The notes under the pieces were generated by a model that worked only from the letters and a program-made list of their open reading frames with translations, was not told where the DNA came from and did no database searches. Positions 23,701-36,160 of a stretch of 64,000 nt of DNA are shown in pieces. The DNA comes from Paragordius varius (lineage: Eukaryota; Nematomorpha): positions 7,626,001 to 7,690,000 of the forward strand of contig OZ176050.1 of NCBI GenBank assembly GCA_964247055.1. The letters run 5' to 3'. The translations under genes and the position numbers were made by a program. The number at the start of each line of letters is the position of its first letter. Position 1 is the first letter of the stretch.

Positions 23701-26700
23701 GCTTGTTTTTTGCCAAGAAAATGCGAAACGAAGGATACGTTACCATGTTGGATCCCTTACAAAAAAAATTTGGGGCACGTATGGGCGGACTCTTATTTTT
23801 ACCAGCTCTCATGGGTGAAGTCTTTTGGTCGGCCGCTATTCTTTCCGCTTTGGGTGCTACTATAAGCGTTATAGTTAACGTGGATAACACTACCTCTATT
23901 ATCGTTTCCTCAGCCATAGCTATTGTTTATACGCTTTTTGGGGGTCTGTATGCCGTAGCCTATACCGATGTGGTTCAACTCTTTTGTATCTTCATTGGAT
24001 TGGTATGTAGCCTAAATTATTTGAAACAATTCAAATGTATTTATTGAATAAGCTCAATTCAAGGTATTCCAAATATAATTATAATAGCGGTTTTATTCAA
24101 ATAAACCAATATGTAACAGAAAAAATTTGCTAAACTAACGACAATTATACAAAATTTTAAAATCAAGAATATTTTTAATATAAGCATTCTTAACCGAATT
24201 GCCCATAAATATTTTTAGTAACTTTTTTAAAATAATAAAATGTTAAGTGCACGATTAAATTTATAAAATTTCTGGCAATTGTTGCTTAATGTTTTAAATG
24301 TTTACTTATAGTTTTAGGAACAAACCAGACAGGAATATCCACCTATGTCTGGTTGTGTTTGTGCCTATAAAAAATATTTATTATTTACGTAGTTATATAA
24401 TAATGGGAATATGCAACAGCATATGAAATAAAAAAAGTTTGGCCATAATTAAATATACAAAATTAATGTTGTTACATAAGAAAAAACTTGTTTAATTTCA
24501 ACCGTTTGTTAGTTTTATACGCTATTGTATATTTTTTAGTGGATATGTGTGCCATTTGCTTGGAAAAATCCGGCTGTGGGAAATTTAGCATCAACCAAAA
24601 GTCATTGGATAGGTAAGATAGAGCCTCAGCTATGGGGACAATACATGGATGCTTATCTTTTATTAATATTTGGAGGAATACCTTGGCAGGTAGCAACGGA
24701 TATACATATATTTGACCGTGATAATAATTAAATATTTTGGTGAAAAATTAAAATGTTAAATTATATAAATGTATCTCAATCCAACGTTTTTTTGAGAAAT
24801 ATTAATTTATACTAATAAAATATGAACACATATAAGTTTGGTGGATAAAAAATTTAAATTTCTGATAGATTCTATTTAAAACATAACCCAGGAAATGTTT
24901 CTCAATCCAAGCATTCCGAAATTTAAAATCTAATTTTTGACCCTAAATTTGCGCTTTTTCTTAAAATTAAATCTAAAAAAAGAATAACTAATTTCGCTTA
25001 TGCTGTTTTTCGCATTATCATTGTAAATTATAGTTTTCGATTTTTAGGCTTATCTTAAGATTTAAGGACATATAAAAAGTAAGTATCTAAATGGTGAAAA
25101 TTTAGGTTTTTCACTCTTAAATTATAATGATTCCAAATAAAATTTATATTTAATCATTTTAAAAATTACTATATATAACATTTCATATATTTTACCTAAT
25201 TATAATTAATCGCTTCTCTTCATAATAATTTAAATTTGTGCTTACAAGTATCCACGCATTTTGTTTTTTTGTATTTTAAACTTTGGCAATATTACCTTTA
25301 ATTTTGGCATCTTGAAACCTTATAGCATTAAATTTTTTTAAAAAAAATAATTTGTCTTGGTGTAAAAACAGGGTTGAAATTATTAATCACCTAATGTATA
25401 TAAAATATAATTTAATTAGGTCTATTTTCAACGTGTTCTCTCCGCACGGTCGGCTTACAAAGCTCAAATGCTTTCATATGTGGCTGCATTTGGTTGTTTT
25501 ATCATGGCAGTACCATCAGTTATTATTGGGATTATTGGATATAATACAAGTATACGATTGTTCTATCGTATAAATCCTTTTTTTTAAAAAAAACATAAAA
25601 GATATTTCATGTTTTGAACTTATTATTAAGCAAAAGCATAAAATAAAATAAATACTAATATTAAAATTCAGTGATAAAATTATATCTTTATACAATTTCT
25701 CAAATTTACCTTAAATAGTTAAATTGTAGTTTTATTTTGTTAATATTTTTACATATCGGAAAATATCTTGGTTAAATGCCATCAATACTAAATTAACAAC
25801 TTACAAACTCTTAAATCAATTTACAATAACTAATAAGCATTAAGAAAAATATTCGGGGTCTGTTTGCATGTTTTGGGAAACCTACATTTTCAGATAGAAT
25901 GAATGATTGATTAAAATATAAAAAATTTTAAGATTCAAACGTGATTCGAGGGGAATAAATGTCAAACCCGAAATGCGCCGAACATCTGATCATAACGTTT
26001 GACCCTAAAATATTTTTCGACCTTTGAAAGCTTATCATTCATTCTGAAAATTTGAGTTTGCCTAAAATGCAAAAACTGACCATAAATTTTGACACACTAG
26101 TGGTATATAAATTTATACATAATAAAATATAAATAATCGGTGGCAGGCTCTAATGTTTTATCTTGTTGTATTCGGATGGGTAACCCAACATGCATACTTG
26201 CATACTTTGTTGTCCCTTTTTTTATTTAAATAAATGTTGTATCATTATATTGTAACTAGATTGGAAAGAAACTAAATATAATGGCACTTTACCCATTCCG
26301 CCAGAAAATGAAAAGTTGATACTACCACTAGTCTTGCAATATCTGACGCCTCCTTGGGTAACATTTATTGGTCTTGGTGCCGTTTCAGCGGCTGTTATGT
26401 CTTCTTCAGATTCATCCATTCTAGGAGCTGCGTCCATGTTTGCCAGAAATATCTATAAACTTTTGATTAGACAAAAGGTTAGTATACATATTACTATACC
26501 CATCTAGAATTTTAAAATATTAGAATTATAATAATTTATTTAAAAATAGGCGAGTGATCGAGAAATTATATGGGTTATGAGGATCTCAATCATAGGTGTT
26601 GGTGCGTTAGCCACCATCCTGGCCATCTCCATTACAACTATATATGGGCTTTGGTATTTGTGTGCTGATCTAGTCTATGTTATACTATTTCCACAACTAC

Positions 26701-28156
26701 TTTGTACTGTTTATTATCATAAAAGTAATCTGTATGGATCTCTAACAGGTGTGTGCATATATATGTAGGTCAAAAAAGTTTTTACTAAAAATATTATTGG
26801 GGAAAAACTAATAAAAAGTGAAAAAAACCATAGTCTTTGTTTTGGACGAAAATTAAAATATAATCCAATAGTTTGTTTATACAAAGTAACATCCTTCATG
26901 TGAAAGGACCGCACAAATATTTAAAATTTATAAATAACCATAAATTATTTCATTTCGCAATAAATCCGTGAAAATATTTTTTAATAATTCAAAAATATGG
27001 AAAAAGCCATTTAAACAAATAACGAGTGTGAATTCGAATTGGAATTGTTTATCCATATTGTTTAATAATTTACCTGTATGATAAAATTAGTAAAAATATA
27101 TTTTCTTGATAATAATAAAATTTTAATAGCCAATATAGCAGTTATATAAAAATGTGTATAAAAAACAGTTAGTTTGGAAGAATAAAAAAATCATAGATAT
27201 CATATTGATAAAATATATGCCAGTAACTTTTACCAAGGGCTAGAAAGGACCAAATAGCGCATAAATATAATTTAGGTTGCCTATTTGATATCGATACAGA
27301 ATATTATAATCAAATATTTAGCAAATGTATATTAAATAAAACTTTTCTAATAATATGCATTAGCTTACATAATCGGATTGTTGTTTCGGTGTTTGGGTGG
27401 TGAACCTCTGCTACATATCCCGGTGGGTTTAAAATATCCATTTTATTCGGAAAAGTATGGACAACTATTTCCCTTCAAAACATTTTGCATGTTATTGAGT
27501 CTAAGTACCTTAACAGGTGTATCCTGGCTTAGCGAATATGCATTTAAAAATGGCTACCTTCCACCATCATATGATATACTACAAGTACTTTCAATATATT
27601 ATTTGCAAATATATACCATATACACCCTAAATTCACCCTTAAACAAAAAAAATCACCCTCAAACATTTCAAATTGATCCTCGATAATTTAAAATTAACAC
27701 TTGAACATTTCAAATTTACTTTAAAAATAAATCATGTGTTTTTGGGCTGCTAGCTATTATTATTATAAAATATTTCGTTGTAGCATAGTTTATCATTTTT
27801 TCTGCATCATGTTAATTTTAAACGAAATTTTATTCTTTAAAATATTAAAAAATAAAGCTAGTGCTTGATATTCAAAATCACATGATTTATTTTTGGGTAA
27901 TTTGAGGTGTAAATGGTATAATTTATCTTTTTAAACCTTATTTTAATCTTTTTTATCTGTTTTTCTTGATTAATGTTTTTATCTCAAACAGTGTATAGTC
28001 AATGTGCCAGAGAATATTGTTCAAGTTATAGAGCCTTCAGATAATGAAGTGATAGCACTAAAACCATCTGATCACAAACATCCTTACAATTCAAACATGA
28101 TTGTTGGAAAGGACAATCCTGTATTTGAGGAAATTGAAGTTAATTTTGTATTCTAG
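20067..28156 (+). CDS. ChT: High-affinity choline transporter (SLC5A7/ChT family)
   Basis: A sodium- and chloride-dependent plasma-membrane symporter that returns choline to cholinergic nerve endings for acetylcholine synthesis. Nine exons splice in frame to 556 residues: 20067-20241, 20586-20693, 23698-24002, 24540-24689, 25420-25549, 26260-26477, 26550-26748, 27364-27584, 27992-28156. All introns are GT-AG and all phases agree. Family landmarks in order: GIWAGRKSQ and [10 protein letters not shown] (exon 1), [17 protein letters not shown] across the first junction (residues 56 on), [75 protein letters not shown], then [19 protein letters not shown] (residues 327-345, the likely sodium-site helix) and [16 protein letters not shown]297-G-T is a sequon in an extracellular loop near the one glycosylated in vertebrates. 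The ATG at 20067 gives the expected short amino terminus. The TAG at 28154-28156 is followed by AATAAA at 28189-28194. Length is slightly below the 580-614 usual for this family. A second carboxy terminus is possible (see 28520-28555). Confidence 0.95.
20694..23697. other. ChT intron 2
   Basis: A 3.0-kb intron with GT and AG ends, holding a TA microsatellite (20732-20797) near its 5' side. Open frames in it are random; no exon or repeat family is recognised. Confidence 0.7.
20732..20797. repeat. TA microsatellite in ChT intron 2
   Basis: About 66 bp of alternating TA with one interruption (TTAA) near 20751. It begins 38 bp after the exon 2 donor. Confidence 0.95.
27613..27919. repeat. Foldback MITE inside ChT intron 8
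   Basis: Starts ATACCATATACACC and ends GTGTAAATGGTAT, an inverted pair. The left part carries several degenerate copies of an approximately 18-bp unit, CAAATTCACCCTTAAACAA. It occupies 307 of the 407 bp of intron 8 (27585-27991). The family is shared with 28704-28926 and 63827-64000. Confidence 0.65.
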
Positions 28157-28519
28157 AACTCTTAAAAAATTAATATAAGTTTCCAGATAATAAACTCAAT
28201 TTAATGGTAAAGATGTTTTTAATCTTAAGACTATCGAAATTGGGATGAATTATATTCATTGAATAAATGGGATTTTTAATTCCAAATATATATACAATTA
28301 CTATGTATTCAAAATTTTTATTTTGATAATTCGAACCATTTAAACCGGGAAAATATTTGTATTTTGTCTTCTATTTTTTTGTTGTATTTAACCTAAGACA
28401 ACTGTTTTATATATTATATTGGGTTTTTGATAGGGTTTTAGATATTTATTACCCCAAATTACGATATTAATTAACCGTAACTAATTTAAATTTTTTTTAA
28501 ATTACTTTGTTTTTTTCAG

Positions 28520-28555
28520 GAAAAGCCTGAACACACCAAGTTAATGAAACAGTAA
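28520..28555 (+). CDS. ChT: Possible alternative last exon of the choline transporter
   Basis: A strong acceptor (TTTTTTTCAG, ending 28519) is followed by an 11-residue frame, EKPEHTKLMKQ, and a TAA at 28553-28555. A GTTAAT donor at 28139 inside the last long exon would join in phase 0. That replaces the terminal VNFVF by EKPEHTKLMKQ and gives a 562-residue protein. Without this splice the reading stops at 28156 with its own AATAAA. Both forms are consistent with the sequence; transcript data are needed to choose between them. Confidence 0.5.
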   Translation, partial: EKPEHTKLMKQ

Positions 28556-28703
28556 AAGGCTATTTGGGGTGCTTTATCAAATGTTTAATATTTTGATCTC
28601 GTAATACCCGCAAAGTTTTTATTTAGCACAAAACACCTATATTCTCCCAAAATTTTGCAATATACATACACTGTAAAATTTAGATTTTAAAATACTTTAT
28701 TGT

Positions 28704-28926
28704 ATACCATTTACAATTCATTTCATCCTTAAACAATTCAAATTCATTCTCGAACAAATCAAATTCACCCTAAAATAAATTATTTTTTAAAATAAAAAAT
28801 TACCTATGTTATTTTTATAATTTTACATAATTTATTTTTAGAAGCTTGAATTGTTCGTGGGTGAATTTGAATTGTTTGAGGGTGAATTTGAATTGTTTAA
28901 GGGTGAATTTAAATTGTAAATGGTAT
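28704..28926. repeat. Foldback MITE downstream of ChT
   Basis: About 223 bp with ends ATACCATTTACAATTC and AATTGTAAATGGTAT, a perfect 15-bp inverted pair. Inside each end lie repeats of an approximately 18-bp unit: CAAATTCACCCTAAAATAAA-type on the left and its complement GGGTGAATTTGAATTGTTTG on the right. The unit thus runs inwards from both sides to an AT-rich centre. It could supply distal AATAAA signals (for example near 28781) to the longer transporter transcript. Confidence 0.75.
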
Positions 28927-29342
28927 ATCTCAAAAGAAAAATATGATTGATTATATTAGTGTAGATTATTTTTATTTGAATATCCATATGTACTAAATTT
29001 ACCCGTGTTACTTAAAGGTGTGATACTCGTATATATATTTATATGCTTACCTGTGTTTTCATGCATAATTAAACAACCTAACACCACATTCCAAATTCAA
29101 TATACACCATTCCATGTATTTTAAAATGTGATATATTACTATTATTATATTAATTACCAAATAAATATATTTATTCGTTTTAAAATATATTTTTAAACAA
29201 ATGCCTTAATAAAGGCCCAAATAAACTTTTGAATTGATTAATATTATATCAATTGATTGTGTTATATGTCGTGAGGCAGATTTCCAAAAAAAATTTAGCC
29301 AAAAGCGGGATATCCCAAATTTTGCACATTGATTTATATACC

Positions 29343-30470
29343 AAGTCTAGTCACAAGTTTATCAGACGATTAATTTATTACAAACGCCATTTTGTTAACA
29401 TTCTAATAACATCCTTAATTTGAGTCCGCCAAAAGGTAGCGTATTGTTATTATCATTATAATGTCGAATTTTGTGCTTGAACAAAATTTGCGGCATGCAT
29501 TGGCATCAGGAGCAAAAGGCTGTTGAAAGTTTTTTGTTGGAAACTTATAATTAATATACTCTATCGATTAACATATGTGAGACATGGTTTCTATCTATTA
29601 AAAGTTGTATGCAATTATATGTGAAAGAGAGTCAGCGCTCTGGTAGACTAAACTTCATGACCCAACTCACATTTAAAAACAATCGTCAAAAAAATTGCAT
29701 ATATCATAAAAACAATCAATACGTGTCTACCAACAATGGGAAAGACCAATAAACTCGGTGAATAGCTCTCACATGATTCGAATGAACTTTTATCGAAAAT
29801 CGCAAAGTGAGTGAAATCTTTCGGCGTTGGGAAAAAATTATTTATGAAGCGAATCGGGACGGGTCATGAGAAGTGGCATTATTAAATTTAAAGCATAAAA
29901 ACCGTGGCTTTTCCCTTTCCAAGCCGGTATATCAACACCAATGCCAAATCGATTCGGCAAAAAGACCGTGCTAGGAGTGTAATGGGACCAGAGCAATAAT
30001 GTATATTATTAACTTTTGAAACCCGTGAAACCGTTAAAACACATCCTTATCGCCTACAAATGATTAATTTAAACATGCACTAATTGAAATAAGAAGACAG
30101 GGAAAATTAATTTTGTCATATGACAAAATTCTGTCTCAAGAAAAATTAATTAAAGACACCTTAAAATCGCTTCGATGGGTTTTGCATCCGCTGAACTCTC
30201 CTGAGCTGGCGCCATCTGATTAGTTCAAATTCGCATCGATAGCGCGCACCTCGCAAAGCAGCGTTTCAATAATTTCTAAACCGGTAGAAAATAGCTTGAC
30301 AAATGGTTAGTCGTAGAGGGAAAATCTTTTAACACGGCATTCATATATTACCTGAGAGATGGGGGAAATGTGTAGAAGCCGATTATGTATAATATTTTAA
30401 AAAATATATATTGATTTTGTGTCATAGATGTTTTTACAAAATAAACAGTAAAAACTTATGACTACACCTA
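29343..30470 (+). mobile_element. mariner relic 2
   Basis: About 1.13 kb, right end AACTTATGACTACACCT, with a weaker inverted left end AGTCTAGTCACAAGTTT. The transposase start is recognisable at 29461: MSNFVLEQNLRHAL, close to the usual mariner amino terminus. After frame changes follow ETYN, INICETWF, a SGRLN block, then HISKQSIRVYQQW, NSSHMIRMNFYRKSQS, a KTVLGV-type block near 29960, HDKILSQEKLIKDTLKSL and LHPLNSPELAPSD (30180-30220). The last carries the region of the third catalytic aspartate. It is the same family as the relic at 11234-12265, in the same orientation, and is more complete. Multiple stops show that it is dead. Confidence 0.8.
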
Positions 30471-31174
30471 GACGCAAAAATATTCAGTTTTAACCATGTT
30501 AGGTTTTAACAGGAATATTCTAATTTTTTAAAAGAGGTTTTCTAATGCAAAATTATAATTTGTATTGCCTTATATCATTTGTATAAAATTTGACAAAATA
30601 TTAAAAAAAACACTTTTCGAAATAATTTGATACCGCTGAAGATATCTATCCTCAAATATCCAATAGCCACGCATTTAACTGAAAGCAAACCATTTAAACG
30701 AACTTAAATAAATTGAAATTGTTTGAAGTATTGACTTATGTTGGTTATTATTTATATGTTTAGTAGAACTTTCATTAAAATAGATCTTATAAACCAATGT
30801 TAATAAATATTGATTTACATAAGCAATTTATACGATTTACCATCTACTAAAATCAATATTATTATTAATAAATTTAATATTCCTAGAGTGTATAGACCAT
30901 TTATAACTCAGACCGCGGCCCGAAAGGTAATTTTTATGATTCTTAAATATTCATCAAATTTTTTAATGTACTTATTTTGAGTATAAATATCTGCAAAAGT
31001 GTTAAACAACTATGAGTTTTTTAATGGTATTTTATGATGCACGGCCTTTGAGACAAGTTAAATATATTTTGTGATCCAAATTTTTGGTGAGTACCACTTG
31101 TATAGACCGATGAAACCTATAATTAATTCAAATACAAAGATCCGTCAAAAACTAACTACCTTGATTTATGTGCA

Positions 31175-31472
31175 AGTTTATGGGGCAGCCAAAAGGGGGC
31201 AGCGCACACCAAGGGGGGTATACAAAAATCTAAAGGGGCGCGAAAAATTGGAGAATTTATCAAAAAAGAAAACTTGAAACAAATGGAAGGATTTCAGGAG
31301 CTAACTATCAAGATTTATCAACTATATGGAATATTTTTTTCAAAAAATGCAGATATAAGGATCTCATTTGGGATATTTATAAAATTATAATATATTTTTT
31401 TATCTTGGATTTTGCGCAAGAGTTTTTATTTTCAATTTGGTGGGGCGTGAACAAAAAAGGTTACTAAACACT
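31175..31472. repeat. Diverged hAT-type repeat, related to 43537-43757
   Basis: Its right half (AAAAAATGCAGATATAAGGA, TCTCATTTGG, TTTTCAATTTGGTGGGGCGT, GAACAAAAAAGGTTACTAAA) matches the right half of the 43537-43757 element in order. The GGGGCAGC...GGGGCGCG motifs on the left are typical of nonautonomous hAT elements, but the left end cannot be fixed. Confidence 0.45.
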
Positions 31473-32089
31473 TAGGGGAAATTAGTAGAAGTAGAGTATT
31501 TTGTTTATGCATCCTTCCCAATATATCCAATCAAACAAAATTGAGGTTTCGCCAATCCCGTACTTTTTCGAAACAAAGCATTATATTTAGATAGTGTCTC
31601 ATCCGAGAATCACGACATATTAGAAAAACATTGAAACACTCAATACTGTAACCTACAGGAATTAATTATATATAAGGGAATCAATGTTGGTTATAACACT
31701 TTTTTGAGAAAGAGTATTTACAATGTGTAGAAAATTTTATGTTTTATTCATCTTGGTCAGAAATTTAATTCTCGGTTCTTTTAGTGGTATAAAAATGATA
31801 TATTAAAGCGGTCAGCTGAGTTTTATTTGTTACTATAAAAGGTATGGAAAATTTTTAAAACAAAACATCATTTTTTAAGTTATTTTTTATTCAACTATTT
31901 TACGCATGTAAACACATGTTTAATCGAGTGGGAAAGGTACGGTTTACCTACCCATCTCTTATCGATCTTTTTTACCAAAAACATTGATTTTATACCTTCT
32001 TCGAATAATAAAAATAGTTAGATTATAATCCTTACATATCCATAACATATTTCTCATCACATTATCGCATTCTAAGCACATTCTGCTAA

Positions 32090-34880
32090 TCACGTAATCT
32101 CAGCATCCGCATCGCCACGTGGAACTTACGTAGAGCCTACAACAATCACAAATTAGATATAGTCGTTAACGAAATGACTAAGCATAAAATTGACATACTA
32201 GGAATTTCAGAATCACACACTCCCTCTACCGGAACTTTAGAATTTGACAATCATATTTTTATTCCGGCCACGACTCGTTAAAATACAACGGTGTCGGTAT
32301 AATAATGAAAAAAAGCTAGCTAACTTATCGGACATTTTTAATCCAATCAATGAACGTATAATTGCAATCCGCATACAAGCAACCCCTCAACCCATTACTA
32401 TCTTTCAAATTTACGCCCCTATCTCCTCTTACAGCGATGACGACTGTGAAAAATTTTACAGTGATCTCGACTTGGACTTCCCAAATCTCAAAAAAGGATA
32501 TCATATTTATCTTAGGCGACTTCAATTCAATCATCGGAAGAGACAAAACACCTTCTATGACGGGCGGCATGGGCTTGGGCATAAAAAACGAGAGAGGAGA
32601 CAGATTAATTGAATTTTGTGCCAACCATCGTTTCTTCGTCGCAAACACCTTTTTTAAACAGCCCAAACGACGTCTATACACATAGCGTTCCCTGTGTCAA
32701 AGATACCGTAACCAAATTGACTTCATATTAGGTATGGTAAAATATAAAAGTTCATTTCATAATGTCAAATGCCTACCAGGATCGGATTGCTACAGTGACA
32801 ACAACCTATTGATCGCCAAACTCTGCATTAAATTACAACTTCCTAAAATATCCAAACCCACCAGAACAAGATTAGATTATGATACAATCGAAGACAAGTT
32901 TAGCACCGCTTTATCTAATCGTTTCGAATGTCTTGATCATAATTCCGAAAACTATCAGGATATAAACTGCTTTTGGAACGCTATACACACAATCTGCAGA
33001 GACACAGCCGACGAAGTTATACAGCCTCTCAAACGTACTAAACAAAAAATAAAATTGTCAACCAAAAGTCTCGATATCGCGAAAAACGTAGAGAATCCAA
33101 AATCAAATGCAAATGGGATGAATACAAACAACTAAACAGTGAATTTCAGAAGAGTGAAGAGAGGACAAAAATAAGTATTATGACCAACTATGTGAAAAAT
33201 TAGAAACAGACGCCAAAAAAACCGAAACCTTTTTGCCCATGCAAACAATATTATTCCACACAAAAAAGTTTTTTACAAGGGACCTATGAGAAACGACAAC
33301 AACTCAATAGTCACTGAAAAAGACGAAAACTCTGGCACAAACACATAAGTAAACTCAACAACGTAAATAACCCCCAGACTATTAACGAACTTATTCAACA
33401 AAAAGAATCACCTATTATGAAAGAAGAAGTGGAACTCGCGATAAAACACTCTAGTACTGGCAAATCAGAGGGGCACAGAGACATCCCTACTGAAATAATA
33501 AAATATATTCCAATCGATATACTTACCCATATTTGAGATGGAAAAAATCCCTGAGGATTGGTGCACATCCATTGTGATTCCTATTTTAAAAAAGGGTAAC
33601 CCAGAACTGTGCGACAACTATCGCACCATAGCGCTCATAAACCAGGTGTCCAAAGTTTTCTTAAAAATAATACAGTTTCGACTAAATACCATTCTTGACC
33701 CCGAGATATCCATGATTCAGGCTGGTTTTCGAAAAGGTAGAGGATGCCGAGATATGATATGTAATATGGGGTAAATAATCGAGAAACACATCGAATTCAA
33801 CAAAGAATTGCATATGTGCTTTGTCGATTTTTCCAAAGCATTTGATTCCAATACAATAAATTACGAAAAGCTATAAAACAACTTGGAGTATCAACACATC
33901 TAATCAACGTTATATTCTCAATTTACTTAAATTCCACGGCTGTAATATCTACACCTCACGGTATATCTGACTCATGTAAGGTACAAGTCGACCTACGCCA
34001 AGGATGCGTTTTATCCCCAATTCTTTTTAACGCATACCTCGAATGCATAATAAGAAACATCCCAAAAACTTATGGCATTAATGTCGGCTACTTACATTCG
34101 TTCACTACGCGGATGCAGTTTTATTCGCAGACAATGTACTTTTCGCAAGCCTTACACGTGTTTACAACTGAATGGAATACATTTGGATTAAATAATAATT
34201 TCAAAAAAACAAAAGTCATGCAAATAAACCCGGCTCAAACTAATCCAATAATCCTCAACGGCAACCAGATCGAAACAGTAAGCAGTTACACGTACTTAGG
34301 TAGCATTATTAACAATGAGAACAACTCTACGCCAGAAATAAAGCGAAGAATTGCTATCGCTAAAGCAGTCACATTCAAATATAACAAGATTTGGATGTCG
34401 CATGACATTAAAAAACCAAAATCAGATTAATTAAGGCTACAGTTTTTCCCACATTCATGTATGGGGGGAAAGCTGGACACTGAAAAAATATAACGAACGT
34501 CAAATAAATTCTTTCGAATTATAGGTTTGGAGAAAACTTCTCCAAATAAAATGGACAGACAAAATTGCAAACACCACTATTCTAAATAAAATTAACCCAG
34601 AAATGTCACTTCTGGGTAGCTTAATACGGCAAAAACTCTCCTTTTTTGGGCACATTATGAGAGCCAACTCAATTGAAAAATCACTGATGCTGGGAAAAGT
34701 GAGTAGTGCTCGAAAAAGAGGAGGAAGACGAACTCGTTGGATGGATAACATCCTCAAAGAAACCAACCAATCATTATCCGCACTAAACACCAGATCCGGT
34801 AATCGCAGTGAATGGAGAAGTTATATTTTTAATGTTGCAGTTAGTCGGAATCGACCTTAGCAACAACAACAATAACAAAT
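32090..34880 (+). mobile_element. RTE-like LINE, nearly full length, broken
   Basis: A non-LTR retrotransposon of about 2.8 kb encoding an apurinic-type endonuclease followed by a reverse transcriptase. The endonuclease starts near 32105 (SIRIATWNLRR, KIDILGISESH) and continues with IFQIYAPISSYSDDDCEKFY, ILGDFNSIIGRD and NERGDRLIEFCANHRFFVAN, then GSDCYSDNNLLIAKL. Reverse transcriptase motifs follow: DNYRTIALINQVSKVF, IQAGFRKGRGCRD, FVDFSKAFDS, LRQGCVLSPILFNAYLE, and an active site read as HYADAVLFAD, where family members have YADD. The carboxy-terminal region has TYLGSII, FFGHIMRANSIEKSLMLGKV and RWMDNILKE. At least five frame changes and several stops are needed to read it, so it is inactive. 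The 3' end is a short CAACAACAACAATAACAA tail, as in RTE/BovB elements. GC content exceeds the surroundings. Confidence 0.85.
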
Positions 34881-35851
34881 ATTTTTTATAGTACTTCTAA
34901 GTTTTAAGAACAAAATCTTAAAGATAACGTTTAACGCCCTTTTTTTATATATTCGCCCAATATTAAACATAGAAACCGATATTTTCAAAAAAGATATTAA
35001 ACTACGTAAAGCATTAATACAGAAGTATAGTATAGACGTGCATAGATGATACGCTTATAATGCATCAAATATACTTTTATACAATAATAAATTTGGTATA
35101 ATAATCTTGTTAAAAAAATGTTTATATTTCGTGTCGGCATATTTTTTCTATATCGAATCATATAGAAAAAGTTTCCATGTATATTATAAGAGTGATGGAC
35201 ATCCATACTTTGATTCCAATAAGATAAAGAGTACTCTAATTTATATTTCTTAGATTTGTAGTTTGAATCTTTTTCAAAACTTAAATATTGATTTTTTTGG
35301 ATTTTTTAGTTGCAAAATGACAGATTAAATATTATAAGTTTCGGTCCTTGACATCTAAAATCCTTATTAGATTTTGAATGGACTTTGAAGACTGAGTGGA
35401 TCGTTTTTATCTTGCAATTACATATTATTTTTATTCCCACCATGTAGCAGAAAATGCGATGTTCTGATTATTGGATAGTTTAAATTTTATTAAGTTTAAA
35501 ATACTGTCTTTATTTTTTAAAAAATAAAATATTGAAAAATGATAATTTTTAACTCGTTGTTTAAGCAAAAGAAGTTAAGAAATGTTATATCTTATATTGA
35601 CCCAGAATTTTTAATGTATGTGTTGTATTTAATTTTAATTAAAAATAATCCTAATGACCTAATTACACCAGTCAAAATTAAATTTTCCATTTTTGGTTGG
35701 AGATATGAAGAAATTAATTCTTATTATAATTATCGGTAAAATAATATTTATATATTAAATATTTATACGTATTGTTATATATTAAATAGCATTTATCAAT
35801 ATTATTGAGTTTAAAGCGTTAAAAAAACATTTTGGTTAGAAATATATAAAG
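34881..35851. other. Gene-free stretch after the LINE
   Basis: AT-rich sequence with no recognised gene or repeat. The open frame at 35539-35739 is low-complexity and is not supported. Confidence 0.5.
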
Positions 35852-36160
35852 CAGGAATGTCCAATATGCGGCCCCCAAAAATATTTCTGCTGCCCGCGAG
35901 AAATTTCATACATAAAAAATGCGGAATTGACAGAGTAGGGTTTTCACGCTCCCCCTACAGAATCTGAAATTAGTCTTTTTAAATAAATTTTCTGAATAAA
36001 TTTTCTACGGCAATGAACTAACAAAAACGTTAAAATAAATAGTAGTTTTTACAATCTTATGATTAATACTAATAAAATATTTGTTAACTCCAATATTTTT
36101 TAAAAATGTGGCCCGCCGGATATTTTGATCCCGGGAAGCCATTTATGTTCGACACCCCTG
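35852..36160. repeat. hAT-type MITE (copy 4)
   Basis: 309 bp, beginning CAGGAATGTCCAATATGCGG and ending TTCGACACCCCTG. Flanking octamers ATATAAAG and TTATAAAT agree at 6 of 8, a diverged target duplication. Shares GCCCGCGAGAAATTT, AAATAAATAGTAGTTTTTAC and ACTAATAAAATATTTGTTA-like blocks with the copy at 3927-4202, so the two are the best-preserved pair of the family. Confidence 0.7.
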
